Origin: an uncultured Alistipes sp.
GTDB lineage: Bacteria > Bacteroidota > Bacteroidia > Bacteroidales > Rikenellaceae
Assembly: GCA_900546065.1 (NCBI GenBank)
Contig: URBK01000013.1
Span: 23,112 to 87,111 of the forward strand
Reading direction: 5' to 3'
DNA length: 64,000 nt
Shown here: piece by piece, positions 1-8,574 of the stretch
Position numbering within the stretch: the first letter of the stretch is position 1
How the letters are laid out: every line of letters begins with the position of its first letter
The notes under the pieces: generated by a model
Database searches by the model: none
Told to the model about the DNA's origin: nothing
What the model saw: only the letters and a program-made list of their open reading frames with translations
Position numbers and translations under genes: made by a program

Positions 1-1
1 C

Positions 2-1060
2 ATTCTTGCTGTTTGCTCGTGTACTATTCTGCCCCTGTTTACAAGTATTTATAAACGGGGTGCAGGATTAGGCCCTGCGATAGCGTTCCTTTATTCCGGG
101 CCTGCCATCAGTATATTGTCTATTATACTGACAGCCCGTATTTTAGGGCTTGAAATGGGAATTGCCCGGACAGTCGGTGCCATATCCTTTGCGGTTGTTA
201 TCGGACTGTTGATGTCATTCATCTTTCGTAAAGAGGAAAAAGCCAAGAAAGAGGAACAGATGAACATCGTTCCTCCGCCCGAAAAGCGTCCGATATGGCA
301 GACTTCTGTTCATTTCTTTACATTGGTTCTCATCCTTGTGTTTGCTAATTGGGGTGCGCCTGCGGCCTCCGATACAGGACTGTGGCATAGTATCTTTACC
401 TATAAGTGGCACATAACCGGGGCATTGGCTCTCCTTTTATGTTGGTCTCTTGTCAGGATTCTGAAACTGCGTCTGCTGTGGGTGTCGCTCGGTGCTGTTG
501 CAACCGCCATTTCAGTGTTTCTTGCTAATCTGCTTATCGACAATGCGAAATTAGTGCCGCTTGTACCGATGATTGTGGCTATTACCGCATTGTCTTTAAT
601 TCTGCTTTTTTACAAGAGGGAAGAAGAAAACAGGGAATGGGCTTTTGCCTCATGGGGGTTCGCCAAACAGATATTGCCGTTATTGGCGGTCGGTGTGGTC
701 TTTGCTGGTTTCCTGTTAGGTTCGACACACGATGATACCGCTATTGCAGGCATAATTCCGAACAGTTGGATTGAGTGGGCTGTCGGCGGTAATTCATTAT
801 TGTCGAACTTCTTTGCGAGTTTTACAGGAGCTTTCATGTACTTTGCCACATTGACGGAGGTTCCTATTGTCCAAGGTCTGTTGGCTTCGGGCATGGGTAA
901 GGGGCCTGCCTTGGCTTTGCTGTTGGCCGGGCCGTCATTGTCCCTCCCGAATATGCTTGTCATCCGTGGCGTTTTGGGAACGAAGAAAACTGCTGTGTAT
1001 GTGGCTCTCGTTATTGTCATGGCGACAATCTCGGGCTTTGTCTTTGGAAATTTCTTTTAA
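2..1060 (+). CDS. ArsP-like permease, 5'-truncated by window edge
   Basis: Integral membrane permease of the DUF318/ArsP family (PF03773), likely exporting arsenic compounds, judged by the arsenate reductase 16 bp downstream. The frame is open from base 2, so the true start lies outside the window; the first visible residues contain the conserved Cys-Thr-x-Leu-Pro segment and a Gly-Pro-Ala-x-x-Phe-Leu-Tyr-Ser-Gly-Pro-Ala stretch typical of the family. About eight hydrophobic segments follow, with a charged cytoplasmic loop rich in Lys/Glu near residues 75-95. A second GPSLSLPN motif near the C-terminus mirrors the N-terminal GPA motif, consistent with the duplicated fold. Substrate (arsenite versus organoarsenical) cannot be read from sequence. 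Confidence 0.75.
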   Translation: MLAVCSCTILPLFTSIYKRGAGLGPAIAFLYSGPAISILSIILTARILGLEMGIARTVGAISFAVVIGLLMSFIFRKEEKAKKEEQMNIVPPPEKRPIWQTSVHFFTLVLILVFANWGAPAASDTGLWHSIFTYKWHITGALALLLCWSLVRILKLRLLWVSLGAVATAISVFLANLLIDNAKLVPLVPMIVAITALSLILLFYKREEENREWAFASWGFAKQILPLLAVGVVFAGFLLGSTHDDTAIAGIIPNSWIEWAVGGNSLLSNFFASFTGAFMYFATLTEVPIVQGLLASGMGKGPALALLLAGPSLSLPNMLVIRGVLGTKKTAVYVALVIVMATISGFVFGNFF

Positions 1061-1075
1061 AATTGGGAATGGGCT

Positions 1076-1498
1076 ATGAGAGTATTGCTTCTTTGTACAG
1101 GTAACAGTTGCCGTAGCCAAATGGCACACGGCATCCTGCAATCTTTTGATGAAACCCTTGAAGTTTGTTCAGCAGGTACGCATCCTGCCAAACAGGTCAA
1201 TCCCAAAGCGGTTTCGGTAATGCGAGAAATCGGAATTGACATATCGGGACATACTCCAAGAGATGTAAGACAATATCTTGACCAAAAATGGGATTATGTC
1301 GTAACCGTATGTGGAAATGCGAATGAAACTTGTCCGGCATTTGCCGGATTGGTAAAGCACCGTTTGCATATCGGTTTTGACGACCCCTCAGAAGCTATAG
1401 GGTCACCAGAGTTTATTGACAGCGAATTTCGCAGGGTGCGTGATGAAATCAAAACACGATTTTATGATTTCTATCTCAATATAAAGCAAAGCGTATAA
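1076..1498 (+). CDS. arsC: Arsenate reductase, thioredoxin-coupled type
   Basis: Cytoplasmic arsenate reductase of the low-molecular-weight tyrosine phosphatase fold. The protein (140 aa, normal length) starts with the P-loop Cys7-Thr-Gly-Asn-Ser-Cys12-Arg13, and carries the two further cysteines Cys79 and Cys86 that form the disulfide relay in the S. aureus pI258-type enzyme, plus a Phe-Asp-Asp-Pro segment near residue 102 that supplies the general acid. It reduces arsenate to arsenite and is recycled by thioredoxin. It lies 16 bp after the permease, so the two are probably one operon; an ArsR regulator is expected upstream outside the window. The 3' end converges on the relaxase gene with only about 28 bp between stops. 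Confidence 0.85.
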   Translation: MRVLLLCTGNSCRSQMAHGILQSFDETLEVCSAGTHPAKQVNPKAVSVMREIGIDISGHTPRDVRQYLDQKWDYVVTVCGNANETCPAFAGLVKHRLHIGFDDPSEAIGSPEFIDSEFRRVRDEIKTRFYDFYLNIKQSV

Positions 1499-1526
1499 CT
1501 AAATTGGAGTTTGGGATATGGCGTTA

Positions 1527-3056
1527 CTATCGCTGTATCCCTCTTTCTTCTTGTCCGATTTTCCAATCATACTTACCCTCCGCCACATCGCCAACCTCTT
1601 TGAGTGTATGGCGATGTTTTATTTCGTCAAAAGGTTGTCGGCTATCCGCATAGTCACAGAGCCATGCGCCGACCGCTTTCTGCTGCTCGGTGGTCTCACT
1701 GTAGCTTTGCATCACGCTCTTGATGTCGGCGGCTTCGGACGGGGCGAAGAATGACTTGTGCTGCTCCGTACCGAAATGGATAATCGCATCTATGGCTCGC
1801 CTGAATACCTCGCTTGCCTTGTAGAGCATATCCGCAAACAAGCTTAGGATATACCTGCTCGCTTTCAGCGTACTCTGCAACAGGCGGATGGTCTTGTCTT
1901 TCTCCGCCGTGGCTTGGCTCACCGCTTGGCTGATGCGCTGCCGCTCGCCGTCCTTTTGCTCCTGAAGCTGCCGTACCGCCTTGTCCCTTTCAATGGCAAA
2001 TGAACGGCTCTGCACCAAAGCCCTGTCACGTTCCGCTTCGGCTTTCTGTTTTTCTGCTACCAATGCCTTTGTCCGTTCCTCCGCCTTTTCCTTTACGGCT
2101 TCGGCAAAGGCTTTCTTCATGCGCTCGTTCTCGGCTTTCAGTTTGGCGTTTTCCTTTCCGACCGCAGCGGATTTGCCGACCCCCACAAGACTGCCGACGC
2201 TATCCAGTATGCTGTCCACTTTCGCCTTGCGCTCGTCTTTGAGTTGCTGCTCCCTTTCGGCAATCTCGCTGTCGAGGGAACGGCGGTACTGCTCTTTCGC
2301 CTTGTTCTCGCCCTCCACAAACATAAGTTCCGCTTCGGCTTCCTCTTTGGAGGCGATGGCGGCTTGCCTTGCAGCTTTCGCCTGTTCCGCTTCCTGCTTC
2401 TGCTTGGCGATGATGAAGTCTGTGCGCTCCAGATGTTCCTTGCCCGTCACCTCCTTTGAGGTGCCCCTTTCCATTTCCAGACACCCAGCCAAAACGGTCT
2501 GCATCTCGCTCATGGCTTTCTCATCCAGTTTGCAGGACTTGCCCGTATCGTGATTCATCCAGTCCCATACGATATGTGCGTGGAGATTGGGCTTCCATGT
2601 GGCATTGTCGCCGGGTATTCCGTAATGCCCCTCGTCACGGTGGATGAACACCTGCAAGGCTGTGATTCCCCAACGCTGCTTACACACCTCGCAGAAGTGC
2701 CGCAGCTGTTCCATCGTGGTGTCGTCCTTGATGACAACCACGCCCTCCTTGAGCGGAGTGCTGCCACGGACGATGGTCACCTTACCAGTCTTCTTGTTCA
2801 CCCGTTCACGGTCTTTGGTCTGCATCGCCCGACCTGTCTTTTCCTTGACCATTGCGGCTATCTGATTGTAGCGGTCGGTGAGCGTGGCTTCGCCGAAATC
2901 AGGTGATACCCATGTCTCGTTTCCTGCCATGAGGTCGGTACGGATGTAGAACTTCTCCCTGCGGATATTGGCAAGGTATTCCGCTGTCCGCCTGTTGTGT
3001 GCTTCGCTGCTGCCGATGTTGCACGGCTTGATGTTGATGGATGTCTTCTGTGCCAT
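1527..3056 (-). CDS. MobV-type relaxase (mobilization protein)
   Basis: DNA relaxase expected to nick oriT and pilot the strand into a recipient using another element's mating pore. The N-terminal 200 residues hold the MobV/Pre metal-binding signature His139-x-Asp-Glu-x-His144 followed by Asn-Leu-His159-Ala-His161. Residues about 215-390 are Ala/Glu/Lys/Gln-rich and predicted coiled coil, as in other MobV proteins of Bacteroides mobilizable elements. Length 509 aa is in the family range. The 320-bp region upstream of its start is a dense array of hairpins, the likely oriT. The gene converges with arsC. No partner mobilization protein is obvious, which is normal for MobV systems. Confidence 0.85.
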   Translation of the reverse strand: MAQKTSINIKPCNIGSSEAHNRRTAEYLANIRREKFYIRTDLMAGNETWVSPDFGEATLTDRYNQIAAMVKEKTGRAMQTKDRERVNKKTGKVTIVRGSTPLKEGVVVIKDDTTMEQLRHFCEVCKQRWGITALQVFIHRDEGHYGIPGDNATWKPNLHAHIVWDWMNHDTGKSCKLDEKAMSEMQTVLAGCLEMERGTSKEVTGKEHLERTDFIIAKQKQEAEQAKAARQAAIASKEEAEAELMFVEGENKAKEQYRRSLDSEIAEREQQLKDERKAKVDSILDSVGSLVGVGKSAAVGKENAKLKAENERMKKAFAEAVKEKAEERTKALVAEKQKAEAERDRALVQSRSFAIERDKAVRQLQEQKDGERQRISQAVSQATAEKDKTIRLLQSTLKASRYILSLFADMLYKASEVFRRAIDAIIHFGTEQHKSFFAPSEAADIKSVMQSYSETTEQQKAVGAWLCDYADSRQPFDEIKHRHTLKEVGDVAEGKYDWKIGQEERGIQR

Positions 3057-3084
3057 AGGCTTGTCTGTATTTTGGGTTTCACTT

Positions 3085-3326
3085 CGGGTTATTAGGGCAG
3101 AGCCTTAATCGGTGGGTGCAGGGAGAGGGTCACTTCCTGCTCCGGGTTCTTAGGGGTGGAAGCCACTAAGCGGAGTTTCCAAAGAGAGGGTCACTCTTTG
3201 GTCGGGTTGCACAGGGCTGAAAGTCCTTGCCGGGTTCTTAGGGCAGCGTCCTAAGCCCCTCGGGAGAGCCCACAACTTCGGAGCGCAGCGGAGAAGTTAT
3301 AGTGGGCTATATCTGGGCAAGCCCAG
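3085..3326. other. Array of eight stem-loops upstream of relaxase (candidate oriT or structured leader)
   Basis: Four copies of CGGGTT (3085, 3143, 3203, 3231) are each followed directly by a stem-loop: arms 3091-3098/3102-3109, 3149-3159/3163-3170, 3209-3218/3222-3230, 3237-3242/3250-3255. Between copies 1-2 and 2-3 sit two other hairpins with different stems but the identical loop AGGGTCA (3118-3140 and 3172-3201; perfect core stem 3179-3186/3194-3201). Then comes a large hairpin 3267-3308 (AGCCCACAACTTC against GAAGTT and GTGGGCT) and a short one, 3313-3326. No protein-coding frame explains it. Position upstream of the relaxase suggests oriT; a role in the relaxase mRNA leader is the alternative. 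Confidence 0.6.
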
Positions 3327-3378
3327 TCAGTCACGCCACGCCAACGGAGTACCGCTGAAATCCTGCGCTGTGTGTCCG

Positions 3379-4104
3379 TCAGTCCCTTCCGGCTATGTCG
3401 GGGTCATCCACGCCGCCAATCGTGCCGTCCTGCGCTTTTTTCGGGCTTTCTACCGGGTTAATGCCATGCTGCCCGTTGTCCTTGTCTTTGACATGGGAAT
3501 TGTCGGCTTTGTCCTCCGCATCCGCTCTGTCATCCGAACTGTCGGAAACTACAGGCGAACATAGGGAAGAAGAAAGGGCGGCTGCTCCGCCTGCCATGCT
3601 GTCCGCATCCAGTCTTGGGCATTGGCAACCGTCCGGCACGGTACACGGCTTATCCTCCGACGGCGTATCATTAGAGTATGGTGTCCGCACTCCGTCTGCC
3701 TGTCCTTTGGAAACTGCCGCAGGCTTGACATAATGGGGATTGGTCAGCAGGACACCATCCACATACCATCCTGTCAGGAAATGCAGTGTGTGTACGGAAG
3801 TGCGGTTGTTGGTTCGGGTGGTCAGCACACCGAGCCCGTTGAAGCTGTCGATGAGCTTTCCGATGGTCTTGCGGTTGCAGCCCATGTATTCCGCTAGTTC
3901 CACATCGGAAGTTGCCGCCTGTCCCACCTCCAACTCAATCTCAACTCCCTTGATACGGAGGACGGTCTTTGTCCGCACGGCTGCGGTCATCAGCCTGTGC
4001 AGGCATTTCTGTCTGTCAATGGCGGCTTTGCCGTCCAAAAGGAAATCCCACTGTCCGGCGGAAAGGATGGTGCAGTAATGTATGGTCTGTTCGTTCTTGC
4101 ACAT
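3379..4104 (-). CDS. HTH-containing protein of mobilizable element, possible replication/partner factor
   Basis: A 241-aa protein I do not recognise as a named family. Residues about 60-110 look like a winged-helix: a segment on tandem acidic and Val residues, then Asp-Val-Glu-Leu-Ala-Glu-Tyr-Met-Gly-Cys-Asn-Arg-Lys-Thr, a typical HTH with recognition helix, then Gly-Leu-Gly-Val-Leu and a beta hairpin. The C-terminal 100 residues are low-complexity (Asp/Ser/Ala/Lys) and probably disordered. It sits between the stem-loop array and other small DNA-binding genes, so a DNA-binding role in mobilization, replication or control of the element is the natural inference. Similar genes accompany relaxases in Bacteroides elements, but the activity is unknown. 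Confidence 0.6.
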   Translation of the reverse strand: MCKNEQTIHYCTILSAGQWDFLLDGKAAIDRQKCLHRLMTAAVRTKTVLRIKGVEIELEVGQAATSDVELAEYMGCNRKTIGKLIDSFNGLGVLTTRTNNRTSVHTLHFLTGWYVDGVLLTNPHYVKPAAVSKGQADGVRTPYSNDTPSEDKPCTVPDGCQCPRLDADSMAGGAAALSSSLCSPVVSDSSDDRADAEDKADNSHVKDKDNGQHGINPVESPKKAQDGTIGGVDDPDIAGRD

Positions 4105-4138
4105 AGTCTATGATGTTTATAGGTGTTACACTGGTCAG

Positions 4139-4486
4139 CTACCTGCCCATGCCGTACCCGTGTTCCGGCATGTGGTATTCCCTGTCCGCTGCGATATGGT
4201 TCAGCACATCCTGCAAACGGTCAAGCTGTTCATGGTCAAGCACCCGGATGGCATTGATGGTTATCTTCTGCGTGGCAATCCTGCGGTGGGCGATGTTGTT
4301 CTCGCTCATCGTGCCGTCACCGTCCGCATGGACGGAACGGAGGTAGGCATTGACCGCTTCCGTCTGTTCCTTTGAGGGGTACGGTGCTGCCCACCTGTCC
4401 TGAATGTAACCGACCATTTTGCTGACCGCATCAGCTAAAAGTGGGTCATGCCGTGCGATGGCGGCTGTCAAATCTTCTGTCTTCAT
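4139..4486 (-). CDS. Hypothetical protein of mobilizable element
   Basis: A 115-aa soluble protein with no motif I recognise. It is charged, with a helix-rich N-terminus and a Gly/His/Tyr-rich tail. Its start codon overlaps the stop of the upstream excisionase-like gene (4 bp shared, ATGA type), so it is translationally coupled to that gene and is probably part of the same int/xis-region transcript. The overlap and the codon use like its neighbours make it likely a real gene. Function unknown. Confidence 0.6.
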   Translation of the reverse strand: MKTEDLTAAIARHDPLLADAVSKMVGYIQDRWAAPYPSKEQTEAVNAYLRSVHADGDGTMSENNIAHRRIATQKITINAIRVLDHEQLDRLQDVLNHIAADREYHMPEHGYGMGR

Positions 4487-4884
4487 AAGGCTTGTTGTTT
4501 GTTGTCCGTCTGTAAAGAGCCCGGCTTGCGTTTCTTGCCGCTGCGCAACGCTTCGAGCCGTTTGTTGAAATCCTCCTCGCTGCCTGTCCCCGATGTTCCG
4601 CCCTGTTCAATCCACTGCATGACTTCATCCTCGAAGAAATAGAGTTTGTTGCCACGCTTTCGGTACGGTATGCGCTTTTCGGAAGTCATGGCATAGATGG
4701 TGGAAGCCGATTTGCCGAGCAGGGCGGCGACTTCTTCAAGGGAAAGCAGGCTGCGCTTGCCCGTGTCTTTTCCTGCCGCCTTGCATAGTACCTCGTCCAC
4801 CTTTCCGGCAAGCTGTTCTACCCGTTCTATCAGGGTGGAAACAGCCTGCGGCAGTTGTTCAAATGTGATGTTACCCATATTCAA
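4483..4884 (-). CDS. Excisionase-like helix-turn-helix protein
   Basis: A 133-aa DNA-binding protein with a MerR/Xis-type HTH_17 domain at residues about 47-92: Leu-Glu-Glu-Val-Ala-Ala-Leu-Leu-Gly-Lys followed by Ile-Tyr-Ala-Met-Thr and Ile-Pro-Tyr-Arg-Lys-Arg-Gly-Asn-Lys-Leu-Tyr-Phe, the family's wing. Residues 1-40 are predicted coiled coil. Such proteins sit beside tyrosine integrases in Bacteroidota elements and bend the attachment-site DNA to favour excision, or act as regulators. It lies just downstream of the integrase (28 bp) on the same strand. The assignment to directionality factor is by family and position. Confidence 0.75.
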   Translation of the reverse strand: MNMGNITFEQLPQAVSTLIERVEQLAGKVDEVLCKAAGKDTGKRSLLSLEEVAALLGKSASTIYAMTSEKRIPYRKRGNKLYFFEDEVMQWIEQGGTSGTGSEEDFNKRLEALRSGKKRKPGSLQTDNKQQAL

Positions 4885-4912
4885 TCTTTTTACTTTGGTT
4901 GTCCTGTTCCGG

Positions 4913-6019
4913 TTATTTGAGTGTTATCTGTTCCGAAGCCTTGCGCTTCAGGTCGTTCACCACATCCGCATAGACCTGCGTTGTCGCCACGGTGCTATGT
5001 GTAAGCATTTTTGATATGGTGTAAAGGTCTGTCCCTGCGGCAAGCTGCAGGGTTGCGTAGGTATGCCGGAAGCAATGAAAGGTTATGTGCTTCGTAATCC
5101 CGGCAGACCTAACCCAGTCCTTGAGGTACAAGGGGAGCAGGGCTTGTGTCATTCCCTTGAACACCTGCCCCGTGGAACGCTCGCCACAAAGTGCGAGGGC
5201 TTCATCGGACAGCGGCAAGACGGCTTCCGTCCTTGTCTTTTTGGTGACGATGTGCATACACCAACCGCCGTCCGCACCCCTGATGATGTTCTCCCACTGC
5301 AGGCGTATGATGTCGCTGATGCGCAGTCCCGTAAGGCAGGAGAAAAGAGCCGCCGACTTTACAACAGGCTTCTCGCATGGCGTGTTGGCAAGCATCTTCA
5401 CTTCCTCCAGTGTCAGGAACTCACGGCGTGTATTGGCTTCCTTGGCGTGTTTCAGCCGTATGGCGATATTGTCCTTGATGCGCCTTTCCTCGTATGCCTG
5501 CCGCAGTACGCATTTCAGCTTGTTCAGGTTGTTGTTGGCTGTGGACGCCATCATCTTGGTGCGGTTGTGCGTGGTGAGCGATAGCATGTAGGTAAGGAAG
5601 CCTTGGCAGTATTCCACCGTCAGGTCGTCAAAGGTGCAGCTACCGCCGCAATACTTCTCGAAATGTTTGTAGGCAACATTCCAGTTCCTAAAATTGTCAT
5701 CGTCCGCCATTTTGGAGCGGAAATACTCCAAGAAGCTCTCCTTGCCCCTGTTACGGTCGAGGAAACCGAACTCTTCGTTGATGATGGCTTCCGTCCGCTT
5801 GCACTTGATTAGCTCCGCATTGCGCAGCATGGTCTTGTTGAACTCTGCTTCAAACTTCTCTGTCGGGTTGGCATAGATGTAAATGCCGAGGTACTCCCTC
5901 CGTGTCAGCCTGCCCGTTTTCGGGTGCCGGACAGGTGGGTAGAAGTCCAGATAAAGCGATAACTGTCCGTTCTTGATGGGTCGTTTCCTGACCGTCACTT
6001 TCGTACAAATGTTCGTCAT
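4913..6019 (-). CDS. int: Tyrosine recombinase (integrase) of the inner element
   Basis: Site-specific recombinase, 368 aa. N-terminal arm-binding domain (about 8-90), SAM-like core-binding domain (about 93-185), and catalytic domain with Arg233 (GLRISD), Lys260, His315-x-x-Arg318 (HCFRH), His341 and the nucleophile Tyr350. All catalytic residues are intact, so the enzyme should be active. It belongs to the large family of Bacteroidota element integrases and shares motifs with the second integrase at 13,882-15,015 while differing clearly in sequence. It presumably inserted this element into the traG gene of the outer element. Flanked by HTH genes on both sides. Confidence 0.9.
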   Translation of the reverse strand: MTNICTKVTVRKRPIKNGQLSLYLDFYPPVRHPKTGRLTRREYLGIYIYANPTEKFEAEFNKTMLRNAELIKCKRTEAIINEEFGFLDRNRGKESFLEYFRSKMADDDNFRNWNVAYKHFEKYCGGSCTFDDLTVEYCQGFLTYMLSLTTHNRTKMMASTANNNLNKLKCVLRQAYEERRIKDNIAIRLKHAKEANTRREFLTLEEVKMLANTPCEKPVVKSAALFSCLTGLRISDIIRLQWENIIRGADGGWCMHIVTKKTRTEAVLPLSDEALALCGERSTGQVFKGMTQALLPLYLKDWVRSAGITKHITFHCFRHTYATLQLAAGTDLYTISKMLTHSTVATTQVYADVVNDLKRKASEQITLK

Positions 6020-6052
6020 ATAGCTAATGTATTTTGAATGTTTGAAAATATC

Positions 6053-6877
6053 TTATTCTTCCCGTTTGGCTTTCGTGCTTGCACTTTTCCGCTCGGCTTC
6101 CTTCCGTGCCGCATCCCAGTCGGCTTTCAGGTAGTACAGGCGGTTGCCGTGTATGCGCTTTGTCCGTACCCCGTGGGTGAGGGCGAACCTGCGCACCTGT
6201 GTTTTGCCCAGTCCGAACAGGCGCATGATGTCGAAGCACGAATACCAATGTTCCGAAAGGTTGTTGCCCAAGCGTTCCGCTTCCTCCGCCATAGCCTTGT
6301 CCACTTCCGCTTTCGGAAAGCACTTGGTGGCGTTGGCTTTGATGCAGGGTATCGAATAGCGCATACGGAGATTGTAGAAACGCCCGTAGGTGTAATTGAA
6401 CTTTTGGCATATCTCCGCCATCGTGTAAAGGTCGCCTGCGACACTCTCCCTGTCCGTGAACGTATCACGCACGGACTGCTTGTAGTTAGCCGCCGGAATG
6501 AGCCGCCGTTTCGCCGGGCTGCCCTTTGCTTTCGTCTTTCCCTCCTGTCGTGTGAGGGCTGTTTCCTCTGTCTTTTGCACATCTTTTTTCATCTTCCCTT
6601 TTGTCTTTTTCCCCTGCTTGGCGAATACTGAAACGCTCCGCTTGCAGTAGGTCGTTTCCTTAATCATCAGGAAGAAATCCTCCTTGGTGATTAGCGTAAT
6701 GTGGTATGTTATCCTGCAAGCCCGGAGCGTGCCGCTGTATATCAGGTTGTACACGGTACGGCTGCTCACTTGCAGCAGGCTCGCCACCTCCCCAATGGTG
6801 AGGAACGGCTTGTCCAGTATGTCCCGACCGAAGTCGGGCAGAACTGTTAATTTCTGTTCATTTTGACGGTCCATCAT
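6053..6877 (-). CDS. Multi-HTH DNA-binding protein beside integrase
   Basis: A 274-aa protein with what look like three HTH units: residues about 23-70 (Leu-Thr-Ile-Gly-Glu-Val-Ala-Ser-Leu-Leu-Gln-Val, an HTH_17 excisionase type), about 150-195 (Tyr-Thr-Met-Ala-Glu-Ile-Cys-Gln-Lys-Phe) and about 212-255 (Cys-Phe-Asp-Ile-Met-Arg-Leu-Phe-Gly-Leu-Gly-Lys), joined by a Lys-rich linker at 85-125. It ends 33 bp before the integrase start, same strand, and is the gene nearest the inferred right end of the element. Probable role: regulator or architectural factor for integration/excision. A duplicated or triplicated HTH array in one chain is unusual for an excisionase. Confidence 0.7.
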   Translation of the reverse strand: MMDRQNEQKLTVLPDFGRDILDKPFLTIGEVASLLQVSSRTVYNLIYSGTLRACRITYHITLITKEDFFLMIKETTYCKRSVSVFAKQGKKTKGKMKKDVQKTEETALTRQEGKTKAKGSPAKRRLIPAANYKQSVRDTFTDRESVAGDLYTMAEICQKFNYTYGRFYNLRMRYSIPCIKANATKCFPKAEVDKAMAEEAERLGNNLSEHWYSCFDIMRLFGLGKTQVRRFALTHGVRTKRIHGNRLYYLKADWDAARKEAERKSASTKAKREE

Positions 6878-6971
6878 CGAAGAAATTTATTTGCACACTG
6901 TTGAAAGCTGTTGCACGCTGCTGAAAGGAAGTCGAACCGTGCGACCCCTCCGGCGAGGTACAACTGTGGTA

Positions 6972-6979
6972 CAAATTTA
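6972..6979 (-). promoter_or_regulatory. -7 promoter box for the HTH/integrase genes
   Basis: CAAATTTA on the plus strand reads TAAATTTG on the minus strand, matching the Bacteroidota -7 consensus TAnnTTTG. It lies 95 bp before the start of the multi-HTH gene. No good TTTG -33 box is seen, so strength is uncertain. Confidence 0.4.
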
Positions 6980-7042
6980 CTCCGATTAGGACTAAACACC
7001 AATAGCCGATTTCTCCGTTTGTTAAAACATATTAGCTGTAAA

Positions 7043-8470
7043 TCAAGTATTTATAACAGCAGATTTTGCAATCGCTTGCCGTCGTTTTGTCCTGTTTTTC
7101 TCCATGTGGAAGGATTTCCCGGAACCGCTCGGCCCGAGGGCAAAAAAGTTCGAGTTGTCCGTCAGCTTCTGTCTGCCTTCCTTGCCGGTGATGTCGATGG
7201 CGACAGGCACTCCCTGGCGGTCAGTGTAATAGACTTTCACCGGGGTGTCTTCGCTGTGCTGCACACGTTCCTTGTACATCAGGCACATCGCCGCGTCCGA
7301 TAGGGTCAGGAACCGGTCATACTCTTCATTCAGGCTGTAGCAGTTGCCCGGGAACGAGCCGACGAACAGCTCCAGCTGGTTGTAGGCTCGTTTGGAAATA
7401 TGGATTCCCATTCTACCGAAAGCATTCTCCAGATGATTCGTACACTTCTGCAGGTCCGTATCGCCGGACACGGCCACTATAAGGTTGAAATGGCTGTACA
7501 CGAGCTGCTTGCTCTCGCGGGCAATCACCTCCTGTACACGTTTTATGTCTTCGACCGCTGCCTGGTTGCTCGGGTTGGGAATGCTCGCGTGCCGGTTCTT
7601 CTTCTTGTCCAGCAGCGAAAGTTCACGCTTCTGGTTGGGAAGGAAGATGACCTGGTTATAGACCACTGTATCGGCATTCGGAATGCTGTCAATGGCCGAG
7701 ACAAGATCCACGGGCATTTCCGTGTTGTTCACTTCTATATTGGTATAGGGTCTGATCATCGAAGGCAGCGAGATGCAGTCCACGTCCACGAGACTGTACA
7801 CCTTGCAGCGCTTGTCACCCATCGAGACGCTCTCGTCGTCCGACTTGAAGTTCGTCATCGAGATAATACGGTCCTTGAAGTTCATGGCGAAATACCGGTC
7901 CACGTAATCGCTTGCCTCGGATTTGTTCAGGAAACGCGCCTGCACGCCGCTGTCCCGCAACTGGTCCTGTACCTTGCGGATCTTGACAAGGAAATCACGC
8001 CATTTCTTGTTGTCGAACGAGAAAAGGCGGCTTTTCCTGGCTTCCTGCGTGATGGTCAGGTAACACATGCTGTCCGTGTACGCCCTTCCCTTGAAATACC
8101 GGAAATACGATTCAGAAAGGAACTCCTGCTTCCCGGTATCCTCGTTGACAAAACGCTTCCTCACGAAGATGTCCTGCTTGTGAATGGCATAACCTTCTCC
8201 CAAGGTCAGGGCAAGGGCGGAGAACAGATGCGTGAAATCGTAGTAGCTGTCTATGTTCGCCGAATACTTCTGTACCGGATTCTCGATCTTCAGCATGGCG
8301 GAATATTCGCCCGTCTTGGTGTACAGGACACCCACGCCTTCCGTGTCTTCCACCGAGAAATAGATGTCCTGGAAGATACGCTTGCGCTTGCCTCCGGTAC
8401 CGAACGCATGGACGGATATGGCCATACCCGCGCATAAGGCAACGAAAATCAGGATAATGTATAGGGTCAT
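7043..8470 (-). pseudogene. traG: TraG conjugation ATPase, truncated after Walker A by element insertion
   Basis: VirB4-like ATPase that energises the mating pore of Bacteroides conjugative transposons. The visible 475 residues begin with one N-terminal membrane helix, then the conserved TraG N-domain, and reach the Walker A motif GPSGSGKS at residues 446-453. Immediately after Met456 the family sequence stops and 19 basic residues follow to a TGA. The normal protein is roughly 800-850 aa, so Walker B, the arginine finger and C-terminal domain are missing. The break coincides with the start of AT-rich non-coding DNA and the inner element's HTH/int genes. Gene is 105 bp downstream of traF. It cannot be functional as it stands. 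Confidence 0.85.
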
Positions 8471-8574
8471 TTCAATATACGTTCAATTAAATAGGGGTAG
8501 GCCCGTATCTCATACGAACCTACCCGCGTTCAACATTCAATATAGCCACACATTGCTGTGATGGTTTAATTTTG

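Larger units (their letters stand above)
1..7103. mobile_element. Inner integrative mobilizable element, left end outside window
   Basis: This block holds a tyrosine integrase flanked by HTH proteins, a MobV-type relaxase with a structured upstream region, and arsenic-resistance genes. There are no mating-pore genes inside it, so it fits a mobilizable rather than self-transmissible element. Its right boundary is inferred at about 7,095-7,103, where the reading frame of a TraG-type ATPase (minus strand) stops resembling the family immediately after the Walker A segment and runs out after 19 unrelated residues. The left boundary and the distal half of traG are not in the window. Whether the arsenic genes belong to this element or to the outer one cannot be decided here. 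Confidence 0.65.
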
